This document shows positions 27,030 to 34,300 of a stretch of 64,000 bases of DNA, piece after piece; position 1 is the stretch's first letter; each line of letters opens with the position of its first letter. The position numbers and the translations under genes are program-made. Location: positions 615,501-679,500 of the forward strand of contig NZ_AP026709.1 of NCBI RefSeq assembly GCF_027923765.1. Direction: 5' to 3'. The notes under the pieces are model-generated. The model had not been told where the DNA came from, made no database searches, and saw nothing but the letters and a program-made list of their open reading frames with translations. Source of the stretch: Pseudodesulfovibrio nedwellii. GTDB lineage: Bacteria; Desulfobacterota; Desulfovibrionia; Desulfovibrionales; Desulfovibrionaceae.

Positions 27030-28127
27030 TTAATCCTCCAGATCCACGATGACGGGTTCGCCCGCCTTGGGCATCCAGACTCTATCCAGGTCGGGACAGA
27101 CATCACGCACTGCCGATTCTTCGGAAGACATGAAGACCATGTCATCTTTTTCAGCCACCAGAAGCGGTCTGAGTTTGATGCGGTCGTTAAGTCCCATGAG
27201 TCGGTTATTATCGGCGACCAGAATGGCAAAGGGACCGTTGAGCATACCTGGGCCGTAGGTGGCGCGAAGTGTGGTGTACAGTTCCTTGTCTTCGTCATCC
27301 ATACGCTCGATTTCGTCCCAGAAAGGCGGCGCAAAACATTTTGCCGTCATTTCCCAGGATAGACCGTGTTTACGGATGAGCATGTCCAATTCATAAGCCA
27401 CGACTTCGGTATCTGTCATCATGGTGCAGAGATAGTCGTGTTCGCATAGATATCGGCGATTAATACCATATGATGAAATCTCGCCGTTGTGGACAATAGA
27501 CCAGTTCAGAATGGTGAATGGATGTGCTCCTCCCCACCAGCCGGGGGTATTTGTCGGAAAACGGTTATGCCCGGTCCAGATATAAGCCGAGTATTCTTCC
27601 AGGCGGAAGAATTCAGCGATATCTTCAGGAAAGCCAACACCCTTGAATGCACCCATGTTCTTACCACTGGACACGACAAATGCGCCGGGAACAGTGGTGT
27701 TAATTTTCATGACCACGGCAACGATGTAATCTTCTTCCGGTAATTCCCAGAATTCGTTGTCCGGTTTTTCAGGGACAGTCACGAAATACCGATTGAACAT
27801 CGGCGGATTGGGAATAGCCAAGGTCCGTCGAGTGGGAATTGGTTCGTAATAATGCAGATCGAAGTATGTCTTGATCATTTCTTCTGAGCCCTTGATGGCC
27901 GCATCATCATCACACATCATGTGGAAGCAGTATTTGTCTGCATGGTCAGGGTAGATGCCATAGGCTGCAAATCCGCCGCCAAGGCCATTCCCACGATCAT
28001 GCATACAGGTCATGGCTTGAATGGGCATGTCGCCCGGAATCAATCCACGTTTCTTGTTGATGACGCCGAATATTCCACAACCGGAAATATCCTTTTCGAA
28101 ATCATAATATCTATCAGGCGCTTTCAT
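27030..28127 (-). CDS. Class II glutamine amidotransferase subunit of glutamate synthase
   Basis: A 365-residue Ntn-type glutaminase that releases ammonia from glutamine. The nucleophile is Cys17 in SGCGIFGVINK, so a 16-residue propeptide would be removed. Other landmarks are MHDRGNGLGGGFAAYG, the glutamine-site WTGHNRFPTNTPGWWGGAHPF and VHNGEISSYGINRRYL. It corresponds to GltB domain 1. It sits between the oxidoreductase and the GXGXG subunit. Confidence 0.92.
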   Translation of the reverse strand: MKAPDRYYDFEKDISGCGIFGVINKKRGLIPGDMPIQAMTCMHDRGNGLGGGFAAYGIYPDHADKYCFHMMCDDDAAIKGSEEMIKTYFDLHYYEPIPTRRTLAIPNPPMFNRYFVTVPEKPDNEFWELPEEDYIVAVVMKINTTVPGAFVVSSGKNMGAFKGVGFPEDIAEFFRLEEYSAYIWTGHNRFPTNTPGWWGGAHPFTILNWSIVHNGEISSYGINRRYLCEHDYLCTMMTDTEVVAYELDMLIRKHGLSWEMTAKCFAPPFWDEIERMDDEDKELYTTLRATYGPGMLNGPFAILVADNNRLMGLNDRIKLRPLLVAEKDDMVFMSSEESAVRDVCPDLDRVWMPKAGEPVIVDLED

Positions 28128-28151
28128 GTAATCCTCTCAGAAATCGCTAAC

Positions 28152-29426
28152 TTACGCTTTGGGGTTCCAAGTTTCCCGAAAGAAATCATCAGGCCACATC
28201 AGTACATCCGGCTCACCGGCCAAAAGTTGTTTCTTGGCCTCTTCAGGGATGGGCATTTGGAATTTGACAAAAGCTGTATACATGCCGGCCATGTCGATAT
28301 CACCCACCAGGACATAGCCCACCAAGTGGTCTTTTTGAAATACCAGTTTGCGGTAGCTCTTTTTCTTTTTGTCCAAAGTAATGGAAGCCGTATAGGACTC
28401 GTCATCTTCCGGCGGATTAACCGTCCCAACCGAAATAGTTGGCAGGCCATAGAACGAGATAGAGTTCATGGCTAAGGACCCTTTGAACTCGATGTCTGTG
28501 CCAGTCATGTTTTTACCGGCGCAGAAGCCTTGATTATATGCGTTTGTCCAGATGGGGATGACCCGATCGTCACCGAATAGCAAATCTTTGGCTTGAGCTA
28601 CATCGCCCGCCGCGAATATGCCGTCGGCACTGGTGCGCATATGGTCATCTACATGAATGCCTCGGTCCACTTCGATACCAGCGCTTTTTGCCAGCCCGTA
28701 GTTGGGGACAACACCGATGGCAATGACGACCACGTCGGTCTGCAAGAAATCGCCGTCAGTCAGATGGACACCTTTGAGCTTGCCGTCTGCATCTCGTTGA
28801 ATTTCCTTGGCAGAAACGCCGCAGCGAACGTTGAGACCGACTTCAGCAAGCCGTGAACCAGCCAGCGAAGCTGCGTTTTCATCAAACGCAAGACTCAATA
28901 TGCGGGGAGACAGTTCCAGAATGGTGACGTCAACACCACGATCAAACAGGGATTCACCGGCTTTCAGGCCAATAAGTCCACCACCGATGACAACCGCCCT
29001 TTTTATTTCCTTGGCTTTGGAAATAAGCGTCTGGGCGTGTTTCAGATTGGTGAAGTTATATACGTCGGTACCATCAGATCCCGGAATGGGAGGTGTAAAA
29101 GGGATACCGCCTGTGGCGATAAGCAGATTTTCGAATTCAATAGTCTCGCCTTTGTTCGTGGTTACGGTTTTGGCTTTGGTATCAATGCCGGTGACTGTTG
29201 TGCCAAGCTTGAGGGAGACTTTGCTTTTTTCATAGAATTCTTGAGGACGAAGAGCTAAACGGTCCGGACCGATCTTGCCTGCGAGCAGGTAGGAAATGAG
29301 AGGACGACCATATGCCGGGGAATCCTCGGCACCGATAATCAGGATCTCGTTGTCGGTATCTACCTTGCGGATACCCTCGATGGCACCGATGGAAGCGATG
29401 CCGTTACCAATGATGACGTATTTCAT
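28152..29426 (-). CDS. FAD/NAD(P)-dependent oxidoreductase of the glutamate synthase cluster
   Basis: A 424-residue pyridine nucleotide-disulfide oxidoreductase. The FAD motif is YVIIGNGIASIGAIEGIRK, the NAD motif AVVIGGGLIGLKAGESL, and the FAD-closing block is GIFAAGDVAQAKDLL. There is no redox-active Cys pair, so it resembles NADH oxidase or nitrite reductase-type modules. It probably passes electrons from NAD(P)H to the ferredoxin subunit, replacing GltD. It begins 9 bases after the ferredoxin gene. Confidence 0.88.
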   Translation of the reverse strand: MKYVIIGNGIASIGAIEGIRKVDTDNEILIIGAEDSPAYGRPLISYLLAGKIGPDRLALRPQEFYEKSKVSLKLGTTVTGIDTKAKTVTTNKGETIEFENLLIATGGIPFTPPIPGSDGTDVYNFTNLKHAQTLISKAKEIKRAVVIGGGLIGLKAGESLFDRGVDVTILELSPRILSLAFDENAASLAGSRLAEVGLNVRCGVSAKEIQRDADGKLKGVHLTDGDFLQTDVVVIAIGVVPNYGLAKSAGIEVDRGIHVDDHMRTSADGIFAAGDVAQAKDLLFGDDRVIPIWTNAYNQGFCAGKNMTGTDIEFKGSLAMNSISFYGLPTISVGTVNPPEDDESYTASITLDKKKKSYRKLVFQKDHLVGYVLVGDIDMAGMYTAFVKFQMPIPEEAKKQLLAGEPDVLMWPDDFFRETWNPKA

Positions 29427-29435
29427 GGTCGCTTC

Positions 29436-29882
29436 CTACCTTTCCTCGAATTTCAAGGCCTGATTGGGACATGCCTGCACACAGGCAGGACCTTCTTCAC
29501 GCCCTTCGCACAGGTCACATTTGACGATTTTGCTTTCCGTGGGGTGTCTGCGAATGGCTCCGTAAGGACATGCCATCAGGCAGGACCAGCAGCCGACGCA
29601 TTTATTCCGATCATATACAGTGCGTCCGGTCTCAGGGTCTTTGTATAAACCACCGGAAATACAGGCGGCTACACAAGACGGCTCGTCACAATGACGGCAG
29701 CTGATGGCAACACAAGTGTCACCTTTTTCAAAGACCTTTTTGCAAGGAGACAAGCCGTCTTTGCTCCGCTCTTCACGGTAGGCGACAATCAGATCTTTGG
29801 ATTTGGAATGCGCAGTGATGCAGGCCAACTCGCAGAGGTGGCAGCCAATACAGTAATCTTTATCCGGATAGACTCTTTTCAT
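29436..29882 (-). CDS. Polyferredoxin-like 4Fe-4S electron-transfer subunit
   Basis: A 148-residue protein with sixteen cysteines arranged for four 4Fe-4S clusters: CIGCHLCELAC, CRHCDEPSCVAAC, CVGCWSCLMACP and CDLCEGREEGPACVQACP. This is the HycB/DMSO reductase iron-sulfur type. Its place between the FMN subunit and the flavoprotein suggests it carries electrons within the split glutamate synthase. A GGAGG-like Shine-Dalgarno sequence precedes the ATG. Confidence 0.92.
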   Translation of the reverse strand: MKRVYPDKDYCIGCHLCELACITAHSKSKDLIVAYREERSKDGLSPCKKVFEKGDTCVAISCRHCDEPSCVAACISGGLYKDPETGRTVYDRNKCVGCWSCLMACPYGAIRRHPTESKIVKCDLCEGREEGPACVQACPNQALKFEER

Positions 29883-29894
29883 GGTGTCCTCCGC

Positions 29895-31553
29895 TTAACG
29901 CCCGGCATGCTTGATGCCGAGAATGTCGAGTTCAGTGTCGGAAAGACCTACACCGCGAAGCTTATCGCGGTTGCCGCGCAGGGATTCAATGGAGTTCAAC
30001 CCCATGCCGCCAAGCATTTCTTCAATTTCATGACCCCAGGCCCGAATCAGATTGGTCAATTTCTTGGCCGCAATATCCGGGTTCTGACGTTTGGACAATT
30101 TGGGATCGTTGGTAGCTATGCCCCATGGGCATTTGCCAGTGTAACAACGGCCGCAAATGGTACAGCCTACAGCGATCAAGGTCGCGGTGCCGATGTAAAC
30201 GGCGTCAGCACCAAGGGCGATAGCCTTAACAACATCACCGGAGCACCTGATACCGCCTGCCGCAACGATAGAGACATTGTTGCGAATTCCTTCATCACGC
30301 AGGCGTTGATCTACCTGTGCTAACGCCAGTTCGATGGGAATACCAACGTTGTCGCGAATCATTGCCGGGGCCGCGCCTGTTCCACCACGCATGCCGTCAA
30401 CTGTGATGATGTCCGCGCCCGCCCTGGCAATACCAGAGGCGATGGCCGCAACATTATGAACAGCGGCAATTTTAACGGAAACTGGAACCTTATATTCAGA
30501 GGCCTCCTTCAGCGCGTAAATGAGCTGAAGCAGATCTTCGATGGAATAGATATCGTGATGCGGTGCCGGAGAAATTGCATCTGAACCGATGGGGACCATT
30601 CTCGTTTCTGACACCATGTCATTAATCTTTTCACCAGGCAGATGGCCGCCGATACCAGGTTTTGCGCCCTGCCCTACTTTGATTTCGATACCTGCACCGG
30701 CTTTGAGATAATCAAGATGCACGCCGAAACGGCCGGACGCTACCTGCACGATGGTATTTTTGCCATATTTGTATAAAGACTTGTGCAAGCCTCCTTCGCC
30801 CGTATTGTAGGCTGTGCCGGTTGCTGTGGCGGCACGAGCCATTGCACGGTGAAGGTTGAAGTTGATAGCACCGAAGCTCATGGCAGCGAACATGATTGGT
30901 ATATCGAGTTCAAGCTGCGGTGTAAGTTTGGTGTTCAGCTTGGGTTTGCCGGTCTTTTTATCTGTTGTAATATTCAATTTTCTGGGCTTCGCGCCAAGAA
31001 ATGTTTTTAGTTCCATAGGCTCACGCAGTGGGTCAATGGACGGGTTGGTGACCTGACTGGCGTCGAGCAACATGCGATCCCAGTATACGGGAATATCTAC
31101 GGGTGACCCCATTCCAGCCAGCAGAACGCCACCTGTGTCAGCCTGTTTATATATATTCTGTAAGAATACGGGGCGCCACAGATTGTTGGTTCTGAAGTCA
31201 GAAGGCTTGTTAACGATGTTCAGGGCAGCTGTGGGGCACAAAGCCTCACAACGGTGACAGCCTATGCACTTGGTGTTGTCGTGCATAACTTTCTGTCGGG
31301 CTTCATCCCAATAATGGGCTTCATACGAACACTGACGGACGCACACCTTGCAATTTATGCACAGGTCTTTGTCCCGTTCAATACAAAACTCATGGTAGTT
31401 TTTGTTGATGGGCTGAAAAAGCAAGACTGGTACCTCTTTACGTTTGTTGCCAAAAAAGTCATCTCGCATCCAAGATGTTTGGAGCTCGGCTTTAAATTTT
31501 TCACAATTCGGGGAATATCGAGAGTCCTCCGAAGGAAAAATAGAAAACCACAA
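29895..31553 (-). CDS. Glutamate synthase FMN-domain subunit with N-terminal ferredoxin module
   Basis: Corresponds to GltB domain 2, where glutamate forms from 2-oxoglutarate and ammonia. An N-terminal module with two 4Fe-4S motifs (CINCKVCVRQC, CIGCHRCEALCP) precedes the FMN barrel (PIMFAAMSFGAIN, GEGGLHKSLYKYG, GQGAKPGIGGHLPGEKI, TVDGMRGGTGAAPAM). The 3Fe-4S cysteines are in GCTICGRCYTGKCPWG. The start is uncertain. The TTG at 31553 has AGGA nine bases upstream and reads as plausible protein, while the first ATG, at 31469, has no Shine-Dalgarno sequence. This is the first gene of the cluster. Confidence 0.92.
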   Translation of the reverse strand: MWFSIFPSEDSRYSPNCEKFKAELQTSWMRDDFFGNKRKEVPVLLFQPINKNYHEFCIERDKDLCINCKVCVRQCSYEAHYWDEARQKVMHDNTKCIGCHRCEALCPTAALNIVNKPSDFRTNNLWRPVFLQNIYKQADTGGVLLAGMGSPVDIPVYWDRMLLDASQVTNPSIDPLREPMELKTFLGAKPRKLNITTDKKTGKPKLNTKLTPQLELDIPIMFAAMSFGAINFNLHRAMARAATATGTAYNTGEGGLHKSLYKYGKNTIVQVASGRFGVHLDYLKAGAGIEIKVGQGAKPGIGGHLPGEKINDMVSETRMVPIGSDAISPAPHHDIYSIEDLLQLIYALKEASEYKVPVSVKIAAVHNVAAIASGIARAGADIITVDGMRGGTGAAPAMIRDNVGIPIELALAQVDQRLRDEGIRNNVSIVAAGGIRCSGDVVKAIALGADAVYIGTATLIAVGCTICGRCYTGKCPWGIATNDPKLSKRQNPDIAAKKLTNLIRAWGHEIEEMLGGMGLNSIESLRGNRDKLRGVGLSDTELDILGIKHAGR

Positions 31554-31700
31554 GTACCATTATCCTGTCAAGAGAAGTTTTAAACACTTGGAATCGTTGA
31601 TTTTGTAAATAAATGACAAAGTTAAAACAGGCTAGTGCAGTCTGAAATGGTACTCAAAGTTACAAAAATGAAGGGAAATGTGTGCATATCCTTTGCCTCC

Positions 31701-31730
31701 TTGACTTTGCGAGTGCCTCAACGTAAGAAT
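31701..31730 (+). promoter_or_regulatory. Candidate promoter for the Phe leader and symporter
   Basis: TTGACT at 31701-31706 with a weak -10 (TAAGAA at 17 bases or AAGAAT at 18 bases). A start about seven bases downstream would coincide with the leader ATG at 31737, making it leaderless. Otherwise transcription starts further upstream and TAAG serves as the ribosome-binding site. I cannot decide between these. Confidence 0.4.
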
Positions 31731-31736
31731 TGATTT

Positions 31737-31826
31737 ATGAACACGTACCCAAACCGCTTTAGCTTCTTTTTCTTTTTTAGCTTCCGCTTTTTTAGAAGCG
31801 CCTGCGGTCTTGGGGTGTATGTGTAA
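31737..31826 (+). CDS. Phenylalanine-rich leader peptide
   Basis: A 29-codon frame with ATG start and TAA stop. Codons 8 to 19 read FSFFFFFSFRFF: nine Phe codons of twelve, with both TTT and TTC used. This composition is that of the PheL and PheM leader peptides of enterobacteria, in which ribosome stalling at Phe codons senses charged phenylalanine tRNA. It is too short to be a normal protein and is followed by alternative RNA hairpins and a terminator. TAAG nine bases upstream could be its ribosome-binding site. The opposite strand has a 65-codon Lys/Glu/Ala-rich frame that I consider its shadow. Confidence 0.8.
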   Translation: MNTYPNRFSFFFFFSFRFFRSACGLGVYV

Positions 31827-31889
31827 CAACTAATTATTACATGACATCCACAACAAGGGCCGTAGGCGATAAGCTTACGGCCCTTTTCT
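31747..31889 (+). promoter_or_regulatory. Phe-type transcription attenuator (segments 1 to 4)
   Basis: Segment 1 (31747-31757, ACCCAAACCGC) pairs with segment 2 (31804-31816) over 11 base pairs with two single-base bulges. Segment 2 (31799-31811) can instead pair with segment 3 (31856-31868) over 13 consecutive pairs, three of them G-U. Segment 3 (31855-31867, AAGGGCCGTAGGC) pairs with segment 4 (31873-31885) over 13 base pairs with a GATAA loop, followed by TTCTATT: an intrinsic terminator. Segment 1 ends where the Phe run begins, so a ribosome stalled there would mask it, free segment 2 to hold segment 3, and allow read-through into the symporter genes. The leader stop (31824) lies 8 bases after segment 2, so a finishing ribosome would favour termination. 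Confidence 0.8.
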
Positions 31890-31939
31890 ATTGTGCCGCA
31901 AGCTTGATGCTACGGTCGAAACAACGAGGGGCATCCGTT

Positions 31940-32086
31940 ATGATGTTGGGTTTCGGGAGTGTTGAAATTGCATTGGCGTTTTGGTTAAGCATTGGTGCGA
32001 CGCTTTTGTGTGTAGTTTACGGAATTGTGAATTGGAACAATTCTGGCGATCCCACGACGACTGTTGAATCCGGGGAGGATAAGTAG
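31940..32086 (+). CDS. Symporter small accessory protein
   Basis: A 48-residue protein with one transmembrane helix (VEIALAFWLSIGATLLCVVYG) and a short charged tail. It matches the small subunits that lie directly before sodium:solute symporters in many bacteria. GAGGGG eight bases before the first ATG supports the start at 31940; the next ATG (31943) is possible. The symporter ATG follows the stop without any gap, so the pair is co-translated. It lies 50 bases after the attenuator terminator. Confidence 0.85.
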   Translation: MMLGFGSVEIALAFWLSIGATLLCVVYGIVNWNNSGDPTTTVESGEDK

Positions 32087-33694
32087 ATGGAAGGCAAACT
32101 CCTCGGAATTATTATCTATTTATGTGTCATATTTTATCTGGGGTATCGAGCCTGGAAAAACACAAAACAATCCACGGATTATATGCTTGCTGGCCGTGGC
32201 ATGAATCCTTTCGTCCTTGCCATGTCTTACGGAGCGACTTTTGTCTCAACTTCAGCCATCATTGGCTTTGGTGGAGTGTCCGGCATGTTTGGTATGTCAC
32301 TGCTTTGGCTCACCTTTTTGACGATTTTTGTGGGAATCTTTATCGCCATGGTCTTTTTTGGCAAACGTACACGGCGCATGGGGTTGGCTCTTGATTCTCA
32401 CACCTTTCCTGAACTCTTGGGAAGACGCTATAAGTCAAAATTCATTCAACAATTCTCAGGTGTTGTCATATTTGTTTTTATTCCGGTATACGCTGCCGCT
32501 GTTCTTATCGGTATTTGTCGGATGCTTGAGGTGGCATTTCCCGCTGTGAGTTATGGAGCATGGTTGCTTATCGTGACGGCGGTTGTCGCCATGTATGTCA
32601 TTACCGGTGGCCTTAAGGCCGTTATGTATACGGATGCCTTCCAAGGCACGATTATGGCGGTAATGATGCTTATTTTGATCGTCACCACCTACTCACTTCT
32701 CGGCGGTGTGACCGAAGCGCATCAGGCATTGACCGATATGATCAATCTGGTGCCTACCAAATTACAACAAGGTGGACTTGTCGGTTGGACAACGGGACCG
32801 CACTTGCAGTCTCCAATTGGTCTGACCATCTATACTACTATTATATATGGTGTCGGTATTGGTGTTTTGGCGCAGCCACAGCTGGCCATTCGATTCATGA
32901 CTGTACCGTCTGACCGCGAGTTAAACCGAGCTGTTGCCATCGGCGGTGTCTTCATTCTTTTGATGACCGGTGTCGCATTTCTTGCGGGCGCATTGTCCAA
33001 TGTTGTTTTCTATAAGGAGTTCGGCAAGATATCTATTGCCATGGCTGGCGGTAATTTTGATAAAATTATTCCTCTTTATATCGACAAGATTATGCCGGGT
33101 TGGTTTTCAGGCCTTTTCCTTGTCGCCATGTTTGCGGCAGCTATGTCCACCATGAGCTCCCAGTATCATGTAGGCGGCACCTCGCTATCCCGTGATTTTT
33201 TGGAACAGCACGTATCCATTGGCAATGGTGATTCTTCAATGAAACTTAATCGTTTGGGAGTGACTGTAGCCGTTATCGCCACCCTGATCTGGGCGTGGCT
33301 CCTGCCCGGTGGAGTTATTGCGCGTGCCACGGCCTTTTTCTTTGGTCTGTGCGCAGCATCTTTCTTGCCAATTTATGTCCTAGGCTTGTACTGGAAAGGC
33401 ATGACTAAAATTGGAGCCAAAATATCCATGGTCGGCGGTTTCGTCTTCTCCATGTTCTGGCTTTTGTTCATTCACCTCAAGGAAGCCGCACCAATTGGAT
33501 TGTGTCAGGCTTTGACCGGACAGGTGACCTTGGTGGCAAACACGTCAAAAGGTTCATGGATTTGGTTGCTTCAATGGGTTGACCCCAATGTTGTCGCCCT
33601 GCCCGTTTCGTTAGCTTTGGCAGTCGGCATAAGTCTTGCCACCCGACGAATGGAACAAAAACATCTTGATCTCTGCTGGGACGGTCTGTGCTAA
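32087..33694 (+). CDS. Sodium:solute symporter family transporter, predicted aromatic amino acid uptake
   Basis: A 535-residue integral membrane protein with about thirteen transmembrane helices and the LeuT-type SSS fold. Family features include YMLAGRGMNPFVLAMSYGATFVS-like N-terminal region (helix 1 and the sodium site), MYVITGGLKAVMYTDAFQG and MFAAAMSTMSSQYHVGGTSL. The family carries very diverse substrates (proline, pantothenate, acetate, sugars), so sequence alone does not give the cargo. The Phe attenuator immediately upstream predicts phenylalanine or a related compound; this is inference from regulation. GGGGAGG precedes the ATG. Confidence 0.9.
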   Translation: MEGKLLGIIIYLCVIFYLGYRAWKNTKQSTDYMLAGRGMNPFVLAMSYGATFVSTSAIIGFGGVSGMFGMSLLWLTFLTIFVGIFIAMVFFGKRTRRMGLALDSHTFPELLGRRYKSKFIQQFSGVVIFVFIPVYAAAVLIGICRMLEVAFPAVSYGAWLLIVTAVVAMYVITGGLKAVMYTDAFQGTIMAVMMLILIVTTYSLLGGVTEAHQALTDMINLVPTKLQQGGLVGWTTGPHLQSPIGLTIYTTIIYGVGIGVLAQPQLAIRFMTVPSDRELNRAVAIGGVFILLMTGVAFLAGALSNVVFYKEFGKISIAMAGGNFDKIIPLYIDKIMPGWFSGLFLVAMFAAAMSTMSSQYHVGGTSLSRDFLEQHVSIGNGDSSMKLNRLGVTVAVIATLIWAWLLPGGVIARATAFFFGLCAASFLPIYVLGLYWKGMTKIGAKISMVGGFVFSMFWLLFIHLKEAAPIGLCQALTGQVTLVANTSKGSWIWLLQWVDPNVVALPVSLALAVGISLATRRMEQKHLDLCWDGLC

Positions 33695-33719
33695 CTGTTT
33701 AATGTTAAAAGGAAAACAT

Positions 33720-33754
33720 GGGTGCCTGAAGAATCAAGCCGGCACCCTTTTTTT
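33720..33754 (+). terminator. Intrinsic terminator after the symporter
   Basis: Seven-base arms GGGTGCC and GGCACCC (33720-33726, 33741-33747) with a 14-base loop and a run of T. Confidence 0.88.
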
Positions 33755-33824
33755 ATGAGTAATTGACAGCCGCACGCATTGCGCACATAAAAAGCCATTC
33801 ACGAACAAAAGGATTAAAAAAAAT

Positions 33825-34283
33825 ATGAGAAAGATCGATGTAAACGTCAAATTCCTGCATCCCGTCTGGGAAGAAAATGAACTTGCCTATGCAACTGAAC
33901 ATTCTGCCGGACTTGATTTGCGCGCCTGTATTGATTCTGAGGACCTTGAAATCGGTCCCGGAGAAAAGGCTGCCATTCCTGCTGGGGTTGCCATTGAAAT
34001 CCGTGAACCGAGTATTGCCGGTTACGTTTTTTCACGCAGTGGCCTTGGTACTAAGGATGGCCTGACCGTTAGTCAGGGCGTTGGCGTTATTGATCCCGAT
34101 TATCGTGGTGAGATTAAAGTTTCTCTGTTGAATACTTCGGACAAGGTGCGACGAATCAAGCGCGGACAGCGCATCGCACAATTGGTATTCATGCCCATCT
34201 TTCAGGCTGCCATTCTTCCGGTCGACGAACTCGGCGATACGGATAGAGGAGCTGGTGGATTCGGGTCCACGGGAAAACATTAA
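33825..34283 (+). CDS. dut: Deoxyuridine 5'-triphosphate nucleotidohydrolase
   Basis: A 152-residue trimeric dUTPase that cleaves dUTP to dUMP and pyrophosphate. The five motifs are visible: AGLDLRA, RSGLGTKDGL, GVIDPDYRGEIKVSLLN, RGQRIAQLVF, and the C-terminal GAGGFGSTG that closes over the substrate. An AAGGA motif precedes the ATG. argD follows after 17 bases. Confidence 0.96.
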   Translation: MRKIDVNVKFLHPVWEENELAYATEHSAGLDLRACIDSEDLEIGPGEKAAIPAGVAIEIREPSIAGYVFSRSGLGTKDGLTVSQGVGVIDPDYRGEIKVSLLNTSDKVRRIKRGQRIAQLVFMPIFQAAILPVDELGDTDRGAGGFGSTGKH

Positions 34284-34300
34284 CTCAATAGAGAATAGAA

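Noticed and set aside
26424-27362. 312-codon plus-strand frame opposite the glutamate synthase genes
   Set aside because: It is antisense to two genes with clear family motifs and has no ribosome-binding site or recognisable domain.
31501-31560. Short minus-strand frame with several Phe and Val codons just upstream of the glutamate synthase FMN gene
   Set aside because: It looked like a second leader peptide, but there is no run of one amino acid and no terminator or alternative hairpin after it.
31632-31829. 65-codon minus-strand Lys/Glu/Ala-rich frame between the glutamate synthase and symporter genes
   Set aside because: Its Lys-rich part is the reverse complement of the TTT/TTC codons of the leader peptide. 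The plus-strand reading explains the sequence together with the hairpins.
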